A DNA stretch of 64,000 bases, from contig NZ_AP018049.1 in the NCBI RefSeq assembly GCF_003609775.1, forward strand, positions 1,635,001-1,699,000, given 5' to 3'. Made by a program: the position numbers and the translations under genes. How positions within the stretch are numbered: position 1 is the first letter of the stretch; the number at the start of each line of letters is the position of its first letter. Below are positions 38,527-46,672 of this stretch, in pieces. A model generated the notes under the pieces. It was not told the DNA's origin and did not search any database. It saw only the letters and a program-made list of their open reading frames with translations. This DNA comes from Prevotella melaninogenica. Lineage in GTDB: Bacteria > Bacteroidota > Bacteroidia > Bacteroidales > Bacteroidaceae.

Positions 38527-38615
38527 ACTTTGCTGTCACTTTTAACACTTTGCATAAACCTACTGTAAACTAACAAGTTAAGTCTTCATAGCAGATGACA
38601 GCAATGACAGCAAAC
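38527..38615 (+). repeat. dispersed intergenic repeat R7, copy 2
   Basis: It starts TTTGCTGTCACTTTTAACAC and ends in doubled ATGACAGCA blocks. It aligns with the reverse complement of 32036-32130. The rest of the 38348-38733 gap shows no gene. Confidence 0.75.
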
Positions 38616-38733
38616 TCAATTCTAAAAGAATTACCTTACGATAGACAGAAAAGAATAGAGTGCATAACCTCTATATAAAATGGAAAAAACAAATTTTATC
38701 AACGTTTATTACCTAATAATAAAATAAAAATGT

Positions 38734-38741
38734 TAATTTTG
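38734..38741 (+). promoter_or_regulatory. -7 element before the structured RNA
   Basis: TAATTTTG fits TAnnTTTG and would start transcription near 38748, just before the structured RNA at 38748-38957. The -33 position does not carry an exact TTTG. Confidence 0.45.
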
Positions 38742-38747
38742 TAGCGT

Positions 38748-38957
38748 GTTGTTTCAAAGACACAATGACATCGTTGAAAAAATAAGAGGCGTTATGCTTA
38801 TCTTGTAAGTCGAGAACCTAGGAAATTCAAGACACTTGCACAAGGATAGCATAGTGGTTCTCACGCTATAGCGTGGGCTGCTATTACTACTTTCGTGCAA
38901 TGGGTTTTCCTAGGACCTTCGACTTAGAATGTGGACATAGCCAGTTCACGCTTCTGC
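38748..38957 (+). ncRNA. ssrS: 6S RNA-like rod-shaped structured RNA
   Basis: There is no reading frame here, but nested complementary arms lie along one axis. Outermost is AGAGGCGT (38785-38792) with ACGCTTCT, then TATG with CATA, and TAAGTCGA (38806-38813) with TCGACTTA (38919-38926). Inside these come CCTAGGAAA with TTTTCCTAGG, TTGCAC with GTGCAA and ATAGCA with TGCTAT. An apical CACGCTATAGCGTG hairpin caps the structure. The result is a single long rod broken by internal loops, about 175-200 nt, the shape and size of 6S RNA, which binds RNA polymerase. The identity is inferred from shape, strand comes from the -7 element, and the ends are approximate. I could not run a covariance model. 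Confidence 0.6.
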
Positions 38958-39022
38958 ATTATTAATGCTATTACTAACTTTTTAAGGGCTAAACGGACTG
39001 GATAATGGCTCAATAATTGACT

Positions 39023-39694
39023 ATGGACAAACAAGAATTGTATGAAAAATGGGTAGACAAAGTCTGCCAGTACATCGAGAGTGTAGGTCCTGAATTTAAC
39101 TGTACGAGTTGTGCAATGCAGTCTAAACCTGTGTTGGATAAATCTCCACAGGTAGTATTCCTTGGCTACAATGCTCATGAACCTTTCCCTTATCAAGGGG
39201 CAAACAAGGAACGATTTTATGAAGGAAATCCTTACTTTTACACTGAGCGTGAAAAGTGGCCTGTATGGGGAAAACTCTATGCAGCTATGAAGTGGGCTAA
39301 GTTTACAGAGCCTATGGAAGACGGTAATTACGTGTTTATGAACGCTGTCTATTTTGGTAGTCAGGATATTAAGGAACTGAAAGCCAAGAAAGGAAGTACA
39401 GAAATCATCAATCAATGTCTTGATTTCAGTGCGGAAGTTATCAAGGATATTTACCATCCAAAAGCCGTAGTTTGCTTCTCTATACCCGATTGCTTTACTC
39501 CTTTTGTCAATCGTTTAAACATTAAGGAAGTAGAGAGCATTGTTCCCCCAATGGTTAATGGAGAACCTGCTAAACACGGTGTAGCAAAAGCAATGTGGGG
39601 CGATATAAAGATTTTAGGAATACCCCACCCCTCAGGCAGAATCAGTTATGATGACTTGGGGGCAATTGCAATGTATCTGCAAAATGAACTTTAA
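39023..39694 (+). CDS. uracil-DNA glycosylase-like protein
   Basis: This 223-residue cytoplasmic protein shows a motif-A-like strand and loop, V-V-F-L-G-Y-N-A-H-E-P-F, at about residue 46, and a motif-B-like H-P-S-G at about residue 204. These are the two conserved spots of the uracil-DNA glycosylase superfamily. Two cysteines in C-T-S-C near the N-terminus may bind metal but do not form the four-cysteine set of family 4. Base-excision activity is therefore possible but not certain. I start at ATG 39023; the frame two codons earlier uses TTG. It begins 65 nt after the 6S-like RNA and 21 nt separate it from the next gene, so it may lead a small operon. Confidence 0.6.
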   Translation: MDKQELYEKWVDKVCQYIESVGPEFNCTSCAMQSKPVLDKSPQVVFLGYNAHEPFPYQGANKERFYEGNPYFYTEREKWPVWGKLYAAMKWAKFTEPMEDGNYVFMNAVYFGSQDIKELKAKKGSTEIINQCLDFSAEVIKDIYHPKAVVCFSIPDCFTPFVNRLNIKEVESIVPPMVNGEPAKHGVAKAMWGDIKILGIPHPSGRISYDDLGAIAMYLQNEL

Positions 39695-39715
39695 ATAAAC
39701 TAACTAACAAAAATT

Positions 39716-40060
39716 ATGGGACAAATTGTAAACTTTGGTCGCGAAATGATTCGTATTAACTCTGAGAAAAATCGCATTGAGTATTCAACAAATGGAGGGA
39801 ATACTTGGCATTCTCGTTATTCAGGTTCTAATGCTGGCGAATTTTATAGCTTATGTGATTATGGTAATGAGTTATTAGCTTGTACTTCTAAGGGGGTTTA
39901 TTACTCAAAGAATGGAGGAATCAGCTGGCATTCTCGTTACACAGGATCTACTGCAGGAGATTTTAAAGAGATTACTGTACAAGGAAACGAGTTACTTGCT
40001 CAAACGAGCAAAGGACTGTATTATTCTAAGAATGGTGGTATTTCTTGGCATCGTCGCTAA
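39716..40060 (+). CDS. small Asp-box (BNR-like) repeat protein
   Basis: This 114-residue protein has no signal peptide. Three nearly identical blocks of about 32-36 residues each contain an Asp-box-like motif: S-T-N-G-G-N-T-W-H-S-R, S-K-N-G-G-I-S-W-H-S-R and S-K-N-G-G-I-S-W-H-R-R. Asn replaces the usual Asp. Such motifs form beta-propeller blades, but three are too few for a closed propeller, so the protein may oligomerise. The lack of a signal peptide is unusual, since most Asp-box proteins are exported. It is probably translated with the gene 21 nt upstream, and a hairpin terminator follows. The function is unknown. Confidence 0.65.
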   Translation: MGQIVNFGREMIRINSEKNRIEYSTNGGNTWHSRYSGSNAGEFYSLCDYGNELLACTSKGVYYSKNGGISWHSRYTGSTAGDFKEITVQGNELLAQTSKGLYYSKNGGISWHRR

Positions 40061-40067
40061 TTTAATC

Positions 40068-40100
40068 TCATTCCCCAGTCTCTTTGTGATTGGGGAATAA
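40068..40100 (+). terminator. hairpin after the Asp-box gene
   Basis: The arms ATTCCCCA (40070-40077) and TGGGGAAT (40090-40097) form an 8-bp stem 10 nt past the stop. A clear T run is missing, so it may be a weak terminator or a processing site before the two-TM gene. Confidence 0.5.
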
Positions 40101-40114
40101 ACAAAAATAAATTT

Positions 40115-40693
40115 ATGAAAAATATAGAGTATCAAAGACTAATTTCGCTTAGTCTTATTTTTATTGCTATTGTCGTATTTTTTGGTAGTGCCATTATGTT
40201 TGGCAACTACAATACACAAGATATTTGGCCGAGAATTGTTGGTGCATTGTTTGGAGTAGTCTTATCTGCCATCATTACAATGCTTCTTTTGTCTGGTCAA
40301 ACTCGTAATGCTTTAGAAAAGGAACGCAACGCTGAAATATTTAAGGAGAAACTGAAAATTTATCAAGAGTATCTTCATGCACTATGTAAAATACTGAAAG
40401 ATGGTGAGATTACATCAGAGGAAGCTGTTGAGTTGCAATTTCTAACATCATATATCTCATTACACACAAGAAGTGAGAGTATTTATCAAATAAGTGCTAA
40501 AGCTTCAAATATAATCAATTTATACGTAAGTGAGAAGTCGCAAACAAAGAATACAGAAGATTTGCTTAAAAATCTCTTTGAGATAGTCCATTGTTTTAGA
40601 AAAGAATTATATCCGAAAGACATGACGTGGGATAATACTGATATTAATAAGACGATAGAGGAACTTCAGATTTTAGAGCAAGTGGCTGTATAG
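40115..40693 (+). CDS. two-TM membrane protein with helical cytoplasmic domain
   Basis: I do not recognise a named family for this 192-residue protein. Two hydrophobic helices (about residues 8-29 and 41-60) form a membrane hairpin. A charged helical domain of about 130 residues follows, starting L-E-K-E-R-N-A-E-I-F-K-E-K-L-K-I-Y. The layout resembles small two-TM effector proteins found next to nucleotide-processing enzymes in bacterial conflict loci, but no sequence match is claimed. It lies 55 nt after the Asp-box gene and 91 nt before the DNPH1-like gene, all in one direction. The low G+C fits the accessory character of this block. Confidence 0.6.
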   Translation: MKNIEYQRLISLSLIFIAIVVFFGSAIMFGNYNTQDIWPRIVGALFGVVLSAIITMLLLSGQTRNALEKERNAEIFKEKLKIYQEYLHALCKILKDGEITSEEAVELQFLTSYISLHTRSESIYQISAKASNIINLYVSEKSQTKNTEDLLKNLFEIVHCFRKELYPKDMTWDNTDINKTIEELQILEQVAV

Positions 40694-40783
40694 AAATAAT
40701 CTCACCGATAAAAGATGATATTATTTTGAATAGGTAATTGACATCGTTGAATATAATAGACAAGGCACAAACTCTTATGTACG

Positions 40784-41845
40784 ATGAATAGAAGAATTTA
40801 TTTTGCAGGCTCTATACGTGGCGGTAGAGAAGACGCAGGCTTATACAAGCGTATTATTGACTATATAAACAAAACTGACATTGTGGTTACAGAGCACATC
40901 GGGCAAGCCGATATGAGCATGAAATCCCAGACACTTATGTCAGATGCTTATATTTACGAACGTGATACTAAATGGCTTGAGTCGTGTGACTTGCTGATAG
41001 CCGAATGTACTTGCCCCTCTCTTGGTGTCGGCTACGAATTGGCTTATGCTGAGGCACACGGTATTCCTGCTTATATTTTCTATAATGAGTTGCGGTCTAA
41101 TATTTCAGCGATGTTGAATGGTAATCCGTATTTCACGGTTGTTCCTTATGAAAATGAAGAAGAACTGTATCAAATACTTGATGATATACAGAACTTAAAT
41201 GTAGATTGTGCGAGTCTATTAACTGTCGATTCCGAAAATAAGCAAATTGTTGAAAAACTTAAACGAGATGGAATCTCTTGCATAGAAAAAGGAGAGTATA
41301 CTCTTATGAACCTCATCTTAGCAAACTCAAAAGAGGCTATTGAAAAGGTTCATTTACTTTCATTGCATCAAAATGATAAGACAAAATTAGTCCTTCTACA
41401 AACTTCAGACATATTTGAAGTTGATGAAAAAGAAATGTTTGACGCAATTCTTTCGTTTCCAAATGGTAGTAATACTTATGAAGAAATAAAGTCGTTTTTA
41501 TATTGTATTCGTAACTTACTCGAATTTCATTGGATAATATCAGTTGATTTTTATGATTTCTATTCAGTGATAAAGGGGAAAAATATAATTTCTATGCAAA
41601 GGTTTACTTACAGAAAAGACATAAAAGAAGCACTATACAAGCTGAATTACAACAGAGATAATAAACAGAAAAAATATATCTTCGCTATCAGTGGCGTACG
41701 TAATCAGGAAGAAGGTCTAAGGCAGATACAAGCATTTGATAAATATCTTTCTGAAAAACTATTTATTAAAGAGTCTGATTTTTGCTATAATGTCATTCCT
41801 TATGGGATGAAGCAAGTAATTTTACTAACAGCCACATCATATTAA
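40784..41845 (+). CDS. DNPH1-like nucleoside 2-deoxyribosyltransferase fused to an extra C-terminal domain
   Basis: Residues 1-140 of this 353-residue protein match the DNPH1/Rcl branch of the nucleoside deoxyribosyltransferase fold: Y-F-A-G-S-I-R-G-G-R-E-D at the start, D-T-K-W-L-E-S-C-D-L at 61-70, and A-E-C-T-C-P-S-L-G-V-G-Y-E-L with the presumed catalytic Glu74. DNPH1 enzymes split the N-glycosidic bond of deoxynucleotides. Most are about 150-170 residues. Here about 200 more follow. That tail has V-D-F-Y-D-F-Y-S-V-I (254-263), a strand I-F-A-I-S-G (299-304) and a closing V-I-L-L-T-A-T (345-351). Their order recalls the C-terminal domain of FtsZ, without its GTP-binding half. The N-terminal call is secure and the tail is a hypothesis. 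Confidence 0.75.
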   Translation: MNRRIYFAGSIRGGREDAGLYKRIIDYINKTDIVVTEHIGQADMSMKSQTLMSDAYIYERDTKWLESCDLLIAECTCPSLGVGYELAYAEAHGIPAYIFYNELRSNISAMLNGNPYFTVVPYENEEELYQILDDIQNLNVDCASLLTVDSENKQIVEKLKRDGISCIEKGEYTLMNLILANSKEAIEKVHLLSLHQNDKTKLVLLQTSDIFEVDEKEMFDAILSFPNGSNTYEEIKSFLYCIRNLLEFHWIISVDFYDFYSVIKGKNIISMQRFTYRKDIKEALYKLNYNRDNKQKKYIFAISGVRNQEEGLRQIQAFDKYLSEKLFIKESDFCYNVIPYGMKQVILLTATSY

Positions 41846-42124
41846 TCAATACAAATAGTTTTTCCATTAAATGTATGAATACTTTTCGTATACCTTTGAC
41901 AGAAAAACCTAAGTTGCTCATTAGACAAAAGCATAGCTAAGTCTCTCAGCTTTCTATTCTATTATCATCCTCCGACACGGAGCCTCTTATTTACTTTAAT
42001 ACTTCAAAAGATAACCACTTGAAAAATCATTACATATTTTCAAACAAAACAGCTATAAATAAGGACAATAACACGGATAAAAAGTAGGTTTGTAACCAAC
42101 AGGAAATCAATTGGTTATAAAGTA

Positions 42125-42256
42125 GTAAAAGAAAAGGTGCTTAATTGGACTTCAAAAGGGCGTTAGTTGGACTTCAAAAGGGCACCTATTGCAAGTCAAT
42201 TAGGCGTCTTTTAGAACCCAAAAGAGCATGGATTGAGTTTGAGGTTCATGAAAATA
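42125..42256 (+). repeat. 22-bp-period intergenic repeat, family R3, copy 2
   Basis: Units start at 42147, 42169, 42191, 42213 and 42235, each 22 bp, with cores CAAAAGGGC, CAAAAGGGC, an inverted TTAGGCGTCTTTT and CAAAAGAGC. It aligns unit by unit with copy 1 at 8833-8964, and similarity extends from about 42069 to 42290. The rest of 41846-42327 shows no gene. Confidence 0.85.
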
Positions 42257-42327
42257 TTTTACAAATATCTATTAATAAGGGAATAAGTTGTTTGTAAAAA
42301 ACAGAAAAACATGCTAATAATTAGATA

Positions 42328-43161
42328 TTAACCAACGAAGTGGCGGAGACCGGGAACAAAGGTGCGAGAGACTGGGATGATGTCTTCACAACCCAAAAGA
42401 CGAAGTTGATAACCGTTGGAGTTACCTTTTGCAGAAGTAATATTATTGATATTCACAAGGAAGGAACGATGACACTGAAAGATATTATCGTAAGGAAGGT
42501 CATCCTTTAAGGCTATCAACGTCGAACGGAGTTCAGCCTTTACCACTTTACCTTCTTTTATATAACATACGCAGACATTGTTTTTTCGAGCTTCAATATA
42601 GAGTAGATTGTTGATAGGTAAGGTAAGGTCGGTTCCCCGCAGGTTCTGGTCGTGCAACGTGATAAGGATTCCTTCCTGTTCATCAGAGGTCTTCTTTATC
42701 ATTTCTTCCAGTCTACTATTCAACATACGGTTATAGTTTACCAACGTAAAAATAGCTGTAACGATTACCCAAACAAGGAAGGTCCAATAAAAGAATGTAC
42801 TGAACAGCTGCCATGTTAATGGCATTTGGAAGAAGAAAGCTGCATAGAGCGTCATAGAGATAGCCATCGCAAACTCGATAGCTATACTATAAAGGATGAT
42901 ATAACCATTGGTGATTGGGACATCTTTTCGCGATGGTCTTTTGAAGAAAAAAAAGGCACAAAGCCACTGAACGAAGATGGTCATAAGACAAAAACCAAGA
43001 CACATCAAAAAGATACTACCCCGATACTGGCTAATCCCGAACGGCTGTAGGAGGTAAAGAAACAAGAAAATGCCAACTCCCAGCGCAACACTCGTGCGCC
43101 AGGAAGTGGCATTTGTCTGTATCGTACACCTGCTATGTAGAAATGAGGTTAGTCTTCTCAT
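42328..43161 (-). CDS. membrane-anchored LytTR family transcriptional regulator
   Basis: This 277-residue protein has four hydrophobic helices at about residues 27-41, 48-72, 84-110 and 118-142. A short linker and a LytTR DNA-binding domain follow (about 170-277), with L-P-I-N-N-L-L-Y-I-E-A-R-K-N-N at its start and F-Q-C-H-R-S-F-L-V-N-I-N-N-I as the conserved core. Direct fusion of a membrane sensor to LytTR without a receiver domain is common in Bacteroidetes. The signal is unknown. It lies beyond the 2-oxoacid oxidoreductase genes on the opposite side of the gap, transcribed in the same direction as them but with its own -7 element at 43187. Confidence 0.88.
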   Translation of the reverse strand: MRRLTSFLHSRCTIQTNATSWRTSVALGVGIFLFLYLLQPFGISQYRGSIFLMCLGFCLMTIFVQWLCAFFFFKRPSRKDVPITNGYIILYSIAIEFAMAISMTLYAAFFFQMPLTWQLFSTFFYWTFLVWVIVTAIFTLVNYNRMLNSRLEEMIKKTSDEQEGILITLHDQNLRGTDLTLPINNLLYIEARKNNVCVCYIKEGKVVKAELRSTLIALKDDLPYDNIFQCHRSFLVNINNITSAKGNSNGYQLRLLGCEDIIPVSRTFVPGLRHFVG

Positions 43162-43186
43162 GATGTCTTAAATGGTTGGTTGTCCA

Positions 43187-43194
43187 CAAAGATA
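43187..43194 (-). promoter_or_regulatory. -7 promoter element of the LytTR gene
   Basis: TATCTTTG is read on the minus strand, 25 nt upstream of the ATG at 43161. The -33 position is only a partial match (CTTG). Confidence 0.5.
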
Positions 43195-43237
43195 CATCTT
43201 TTCCTCTTTCTAAGCAAGTATATTTTGTCTTAAAATA

Positions 43238-44248
43238 TTATTCCTTGACCTCCCAAATATCGTTGGTCTCGAGCATCTCCATAAAGGTGTGGTAATGCTT
43301 CTGTGCCTTCACCTCCTCTATCTGCTGATTGACAGCAGCATCATAGGTAGGAGCCTCAACATCACGAATAACTCCGAGGGCTATAGGGAAGCCGTCCTCA
43401 TTGCTCATCATTGCAAGTTTCAGCTGCAAGGTATTGTCTTGACTGTGGGCATCATGTACGAGGATATCATCGCGAGTAATACCATTCTCGCCTATCTTAA
43501 CCACCTTCAAGCCAAAGCCTTCCTGTACAAGTCCAAACTCATTGTCTGCACCGAAGATTAATGGCTCGCCATGTCTAACGTAAATAGCATTCTCCTTACG
43601 ACCTTGTGAGGTATAAACTGAGGTGTGACAGCCATCGTTGAAGATAACACAGTTCTGCAAAATCTCGCAAACAGCAGCACCCTTATGCTGATAAGCAGCC
43701 TTAAGGATAGCGATTGTTTCAGTGTTATCACTGGCAACACTACGTGCGAAGAAGTTGCCACGAGCACCAAAGCAGAGTTCTGCTGGGTGGAATGGGTCTT
43801 CTGTTGTACCGTAAGGACTTGACTTAGAAACAAAGCCACGTGGACTGGTTGGTGAATACTGTCCCTTCGTAAGACCGTAGATACGGTTGTTCAGAAGAAT
43901 CATATTCAGGTCCACATTACGGCGCATCGCATGGATAAAGTGGTTACCACCGATAGCAAGTGCATCACCATCGCCCGAAACCTGCCAAATAGTAAGGTTC
44001 GGATTGGTCACCTTCGCACCAGTGGAAATCGCTGCTGCACGACCATGAATAGTCTGCATAGCGTATGTATTAGCATAATAAGGTAATCGGCTTGAGCATC
44101 CGATACCACTGATAACGGCTGTTTCGTAAGGTGGAACACCTAACTCTGCCATTGCTTTCTGCAAACTGGCAAGGAAGAAATGGTCGCCACAGCCGGGACA
44201 CCAACGTGGTTGTCCCTTCTTAAAATCTTGTGCTGTATATTGATTCAT
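43238..44248 (-). CDS. korB: 2-oxoacid:ferredoxin oxidoreductase subunit beta
   Basis: This 336-residue subunit binds thiamine diphosphate. The segment W-C-P-G-C-G-D-H-F at about residue 17 supplies the conserved Cys-x-x-Cys, and the TPP motif G-D-G-D-A-L-A-I-G-G-N-H ends with N-N-R-I-Y-G-L-T-K-G-Q-Y. The length fits KorB-type subunits, which pair with a fused gamma-alpha subunit, and not pyruvate synthase PorB. 2-Oxoglutarate is the likely substrate, but other 2-oxoacids are possible. I chose the ATG at 44248; another ATG at 44275 lies in the AATTCAT repeat. The partner korA is upstream, separated by 456 nt of tandem repeats. Confidence 0.88.
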   Translation of the reverse strand: MNQYTAQDFKKGQPRWCPGCGDHFFLASLQKAMAELGVPPYETAVISGIGCSSRLPYYANTYAMQTIHGRAAAISTGAKVTNPNLTIWQVSGDGDALAIGGNHFIHAMRRNVDLNMILLNNRIYGLTKGQYSPTSPRGFVSKSSPYGTTEDPFHPAELCFGARGNFFARSVASDNTETIAILKAAYQHKGAAVCEILQNCVIFNDGCHTSVYTSQGRKENAIYVRHGEPLIFGADNEFGLVQEGFGLKVVKIGENGITRDDILVHDAHSQDNTLQLKLAMMSNEDGFPIALGVIRDVEAPTYDAAVNQQIEEVKAQKHYHTFMEMLETNDIWEVKE

Positions 44249-44261
44249 GACTTTTTCATTT

Positions 44262-44700
44262 AATTCACAATTCATAATTCATAATTCATAATTGTGATTA
44301 CTTCTATTCGCTTGGGGCTATTAACAAGCATCTTGTCAACTCGTTAACTCGTCCACATGTAAACTCATTAAATCCTTAATTATGATTACTTCTATTCACT
44401 TGGAGGTATTAACAAGTAACCTGTCAACTCGTTAACTCGTCCACATGTAAACTCATTAAATCCTTAATTATGATTACTTCTATTCGCTTAGCTCTTAACA
44501 AGCAACTTGTAAACTCGTTAACTCATCCACTTGTAAACTCATTAAATCCTTAATTATGATTACTTTTATTCGCTTAGCTCTTAACAAGCAACTTGTAAAC
44601 TCGTTAACTCGTCTACATGTCAACCCATTAACTCATCTACTTGTAGACTTCCCAACGTCGCAAGCAACTTGTAAACTTGTTTACTTGTCTACTCGTCAAC
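44262..44700 (-). repeat. 88-bp tandem repeat array between korA and korB, family R4
   Basis: GATTAC marks successive units at 44296, 44384, 44472 and 44558, giving spacings of 88, 88 and 86 bp. Within each unit are 8-nt blocks such as TAACTCGT, CCACATGT and AAACTCAT. The left edge is an AATTCAT repeat and the right edge, beside the korA stop, carries CGTCGCAAGCAACTTGT. The same two ends flank the array between bamA and ompH at 24405-24568. No coding frame of interest was seen. Confidence 0.9.
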
Positions 44701-44704
44701 TATT

Positions 44705-46603
44705 CTACTCAAGTATCTTCGTATAGAAAGTACCAGTTTCTTCCTTTGGTAGTGGAGCCTTGAGAAGTTTCTCAAAAGTTGTAACCAACTCGGTGACAAC
44801 GAATGGTTGACCCTTAACTTGGTTATACTGATAAGGAGCGAAGTGGTTGATACGAATACGCAAGAGGGCTGCAAGCTGACCAAGATTTTGTTCTGCAACA
44901 ACGACTTTCTTATAACGACTAAGCACTTCTGCAGTGTTCTTTGGCAATGGATTCACATACTTGAACTGTGCCAAAGCAACCTTATGACCCTTACTACGCA
45001 AATTTTCCATTGCAGAATAGAGATGACCGTAAGTACTACCAAAGCCTACAATAAGCAAGTCGGCATCATCCTCGTCGCCCTGAACAACCAAATCAGGTAC
45101 TGGAATGCGTGCCACCTTGTTCCAACGAAGGTGGTCCATCTTGTCATGGTTCTCTGGATCGGTTGAAATAGCACCCGTTTCACCGTCTTTCTCCAATCCA
45201 CCAAGGATATGCGTATAGCCTTCCGTGCCAGGAATAGCCCAGTAACGCGCCAATGTCTTTGGGTCACGTTTGTATGGAGTGTACTTATACTTCTGGTCTT
45301 CTGTAACGAAGTGTGGATGGATTTCTGGCAACTCTTCGATATTTGGAAGTTTCCAAGCAGAAGAACCATTAGCAATGAATGCATCGGTAAGAAGCACAAC
45401 TGGCGTCATGTGTTCCAATGCAATCTTACAAGCGTTATAGGCTGCATCGAAGCAATCAGTAGGACTTGTAGCTGCAATGACAGGCATTGGACTCTCACCA
45501 TTACGGCCGTAAAGCACCTGCAAGAGGTCGGTCTGCTCACTCTTCGTAGGCATACCCGTTGATGGACCACCACGCTGTACGTCGATAATCACCAATGGAA
45601 GTTCATCAATAAGCGCAAGGTTCATAGCCTCACTCTTCAAACATATACCAGGACCAGAGGTCGAAGTAGCAGCCAATGCACCAGCGAAAGCAGCACCAAT
45701 AGCCGATGCACAACCAGCAATCTCGTCCTCACACTGTACGGTTGTTACACCCATTGACTTATGCTTAGCCAACTCATGCAAGATATCAGTTGCTGGAGTG
45801 ATAGGATAAGAACCTAAGAAAAGACGCAAGCCAGCACGCTCAGCCGCAGCCATCAGACCGTATGCAGTAGCCTTATTACCCGTAATATCCATATAACGGC
45901 CAGGCTGTTTCACTTTTGATTCAATGCGATAGGTATTAGGAACAGAAGCATGTACATTATGACCATAGTCATAGCCTGCACGTACAACCCTTATATTCGC
46001 CTCAGCAACGGCTGGTTTCTTCTTAAACTTTGTCTCGAGATAGTTGTTTACCAAGTCTAAGTCGCGGTTGAAAAGCCAGCAAACAAGACCCAAAGCAAAC
46101 ATATTACGGCACTTCAGCATGGCTTTATTGTCCATGCCAGTATCAGCCAAACAGTCCTTCACCATCTTTGTTATCGGGCAAGCCACTACACGATCAGGGT
46201 CAATACTCATCTCGCCCAGATAGTCATCACTGCGGAACTCAGCCTTCTGAAGGTCACGCTGTCCGAATGAATCAGTGTCGATAATGATTGTACTGTTAGG
46301 CTTGCAATGTTTATACTGCATCTTCAACGCAGCAGCATTCATTGCTACAAGAACGTCACAGCGGTCACCAGGAGTATAAACCTTGCTCGCACCAATATGA
46401 ACCTGGAATCCACTCACACCTGTCAAGGAGCCTTGCGGGGCACGGATGTCAGCCGGATAGTCTGGGAAAGTAGACACACCATTGCCGACAGAAGCCGAGA
46501 CAGTGGTGAAAATGTTACCCGCAAGCTGCATACCATCACCTGAGTCACCAGAAAAGTGTATAACAACACTGTCGAGTTCTTTCACTTCGATTTGTTCTTC
46601 CAT
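44705..46603 (-). CDS. korA: 2-oxoacid:acceptor oxidoreductase subunit alpha (gamma-alpha fusion)
   Basis: This 632-residue protein is a gamma domain (about residues 1-190, with H-F-S-G-D-S-G-D-G-M-Q-L-A-G) fused to an alpha subunit carrying the pyrimidine-binding domain. The alpha part has the conserved R-G-G-P-S-T-G-M-P-T-K-S-E-Q-T-D-L near residue 350. The C-terminal transketolase-like domain has V-V-V-A-E-Q-N-L-G-Q-L. This is the KorA layout. With KorB it would decarboxylate a 2-oxoacid to the CoA ester and reduce ferredoxin. Genes of this pair normally touch, whereas here they are 456 nt apart. The gene starts 69 nt after the GH16 stop, which lies upstream in the same direction. Confidence 0.9.
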   Translation of the reverse strand: MEEQIEVKELDSVVIHFSGDSGDGMQLAGNIFTTVSASVGNGVSTFPDYPADIRAPQGSLTGVSGFQVHIGASKVYTPGDRCDVLVAMNAAALKMQYKHCKPNSTIIIDTDSFGQRDLQKAEFRSDDYLGEMSIDPDRVVACPITKMVKDCLADTGMDNKAMLKCRNMFALGLVCWLFNRDLDLVNNYLETKFKKKPAVAEANIRVVRAGYDYGHNVHASVPNTYRIESKVKQPGRYMDITGNKATAYGLMAAAERAGLRLFLGSYPITPATDILHELAKHKSMGVTTVQCEDEIAGCASAIGAAFAGALAATSTSGPGICLKSEAMNLALIDELPLVIIDVQRGGPSTGMPTKSEQTDLLQVLYGRNGESPMPVIAATSPTDCFDAAYNACKIALEHMTPVVLLTDAFIANGSSAWKLPNIEELPEIHPHFVTEDQKYKYTPYKRDPKTLARYWAIPGTEGYTHILGGLEKDGETGAISTDPENHDKMDHLRWNKVARIPVPDLVVQGDEDDADLLIVGFGSTYGHLYSAMENLRSKGHKVALAQFKYVNPLPKNTAEVLSRYKKVVVAEQNLGQLAALLRIRINHFAPYQYNQVKGQPFVVTELVTTFEKLLKAPLPKEETGTFYTKILE

Positions 46604-46672
46604 AGATTATTTCTTGTTTATGTTAGTAAATCGTTTCTGTATTACTTAGCTTTTCCACTTTAGTAGTAAAGC

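Noticed and set aside
44249..44275. korB start at the upstream ATG at 44275
   Set aside because: The nine extra residues are encoded by the AATTCAT repeat, and KorB proteins normally start near the ATG at 44248. It cannot be fully excluded.
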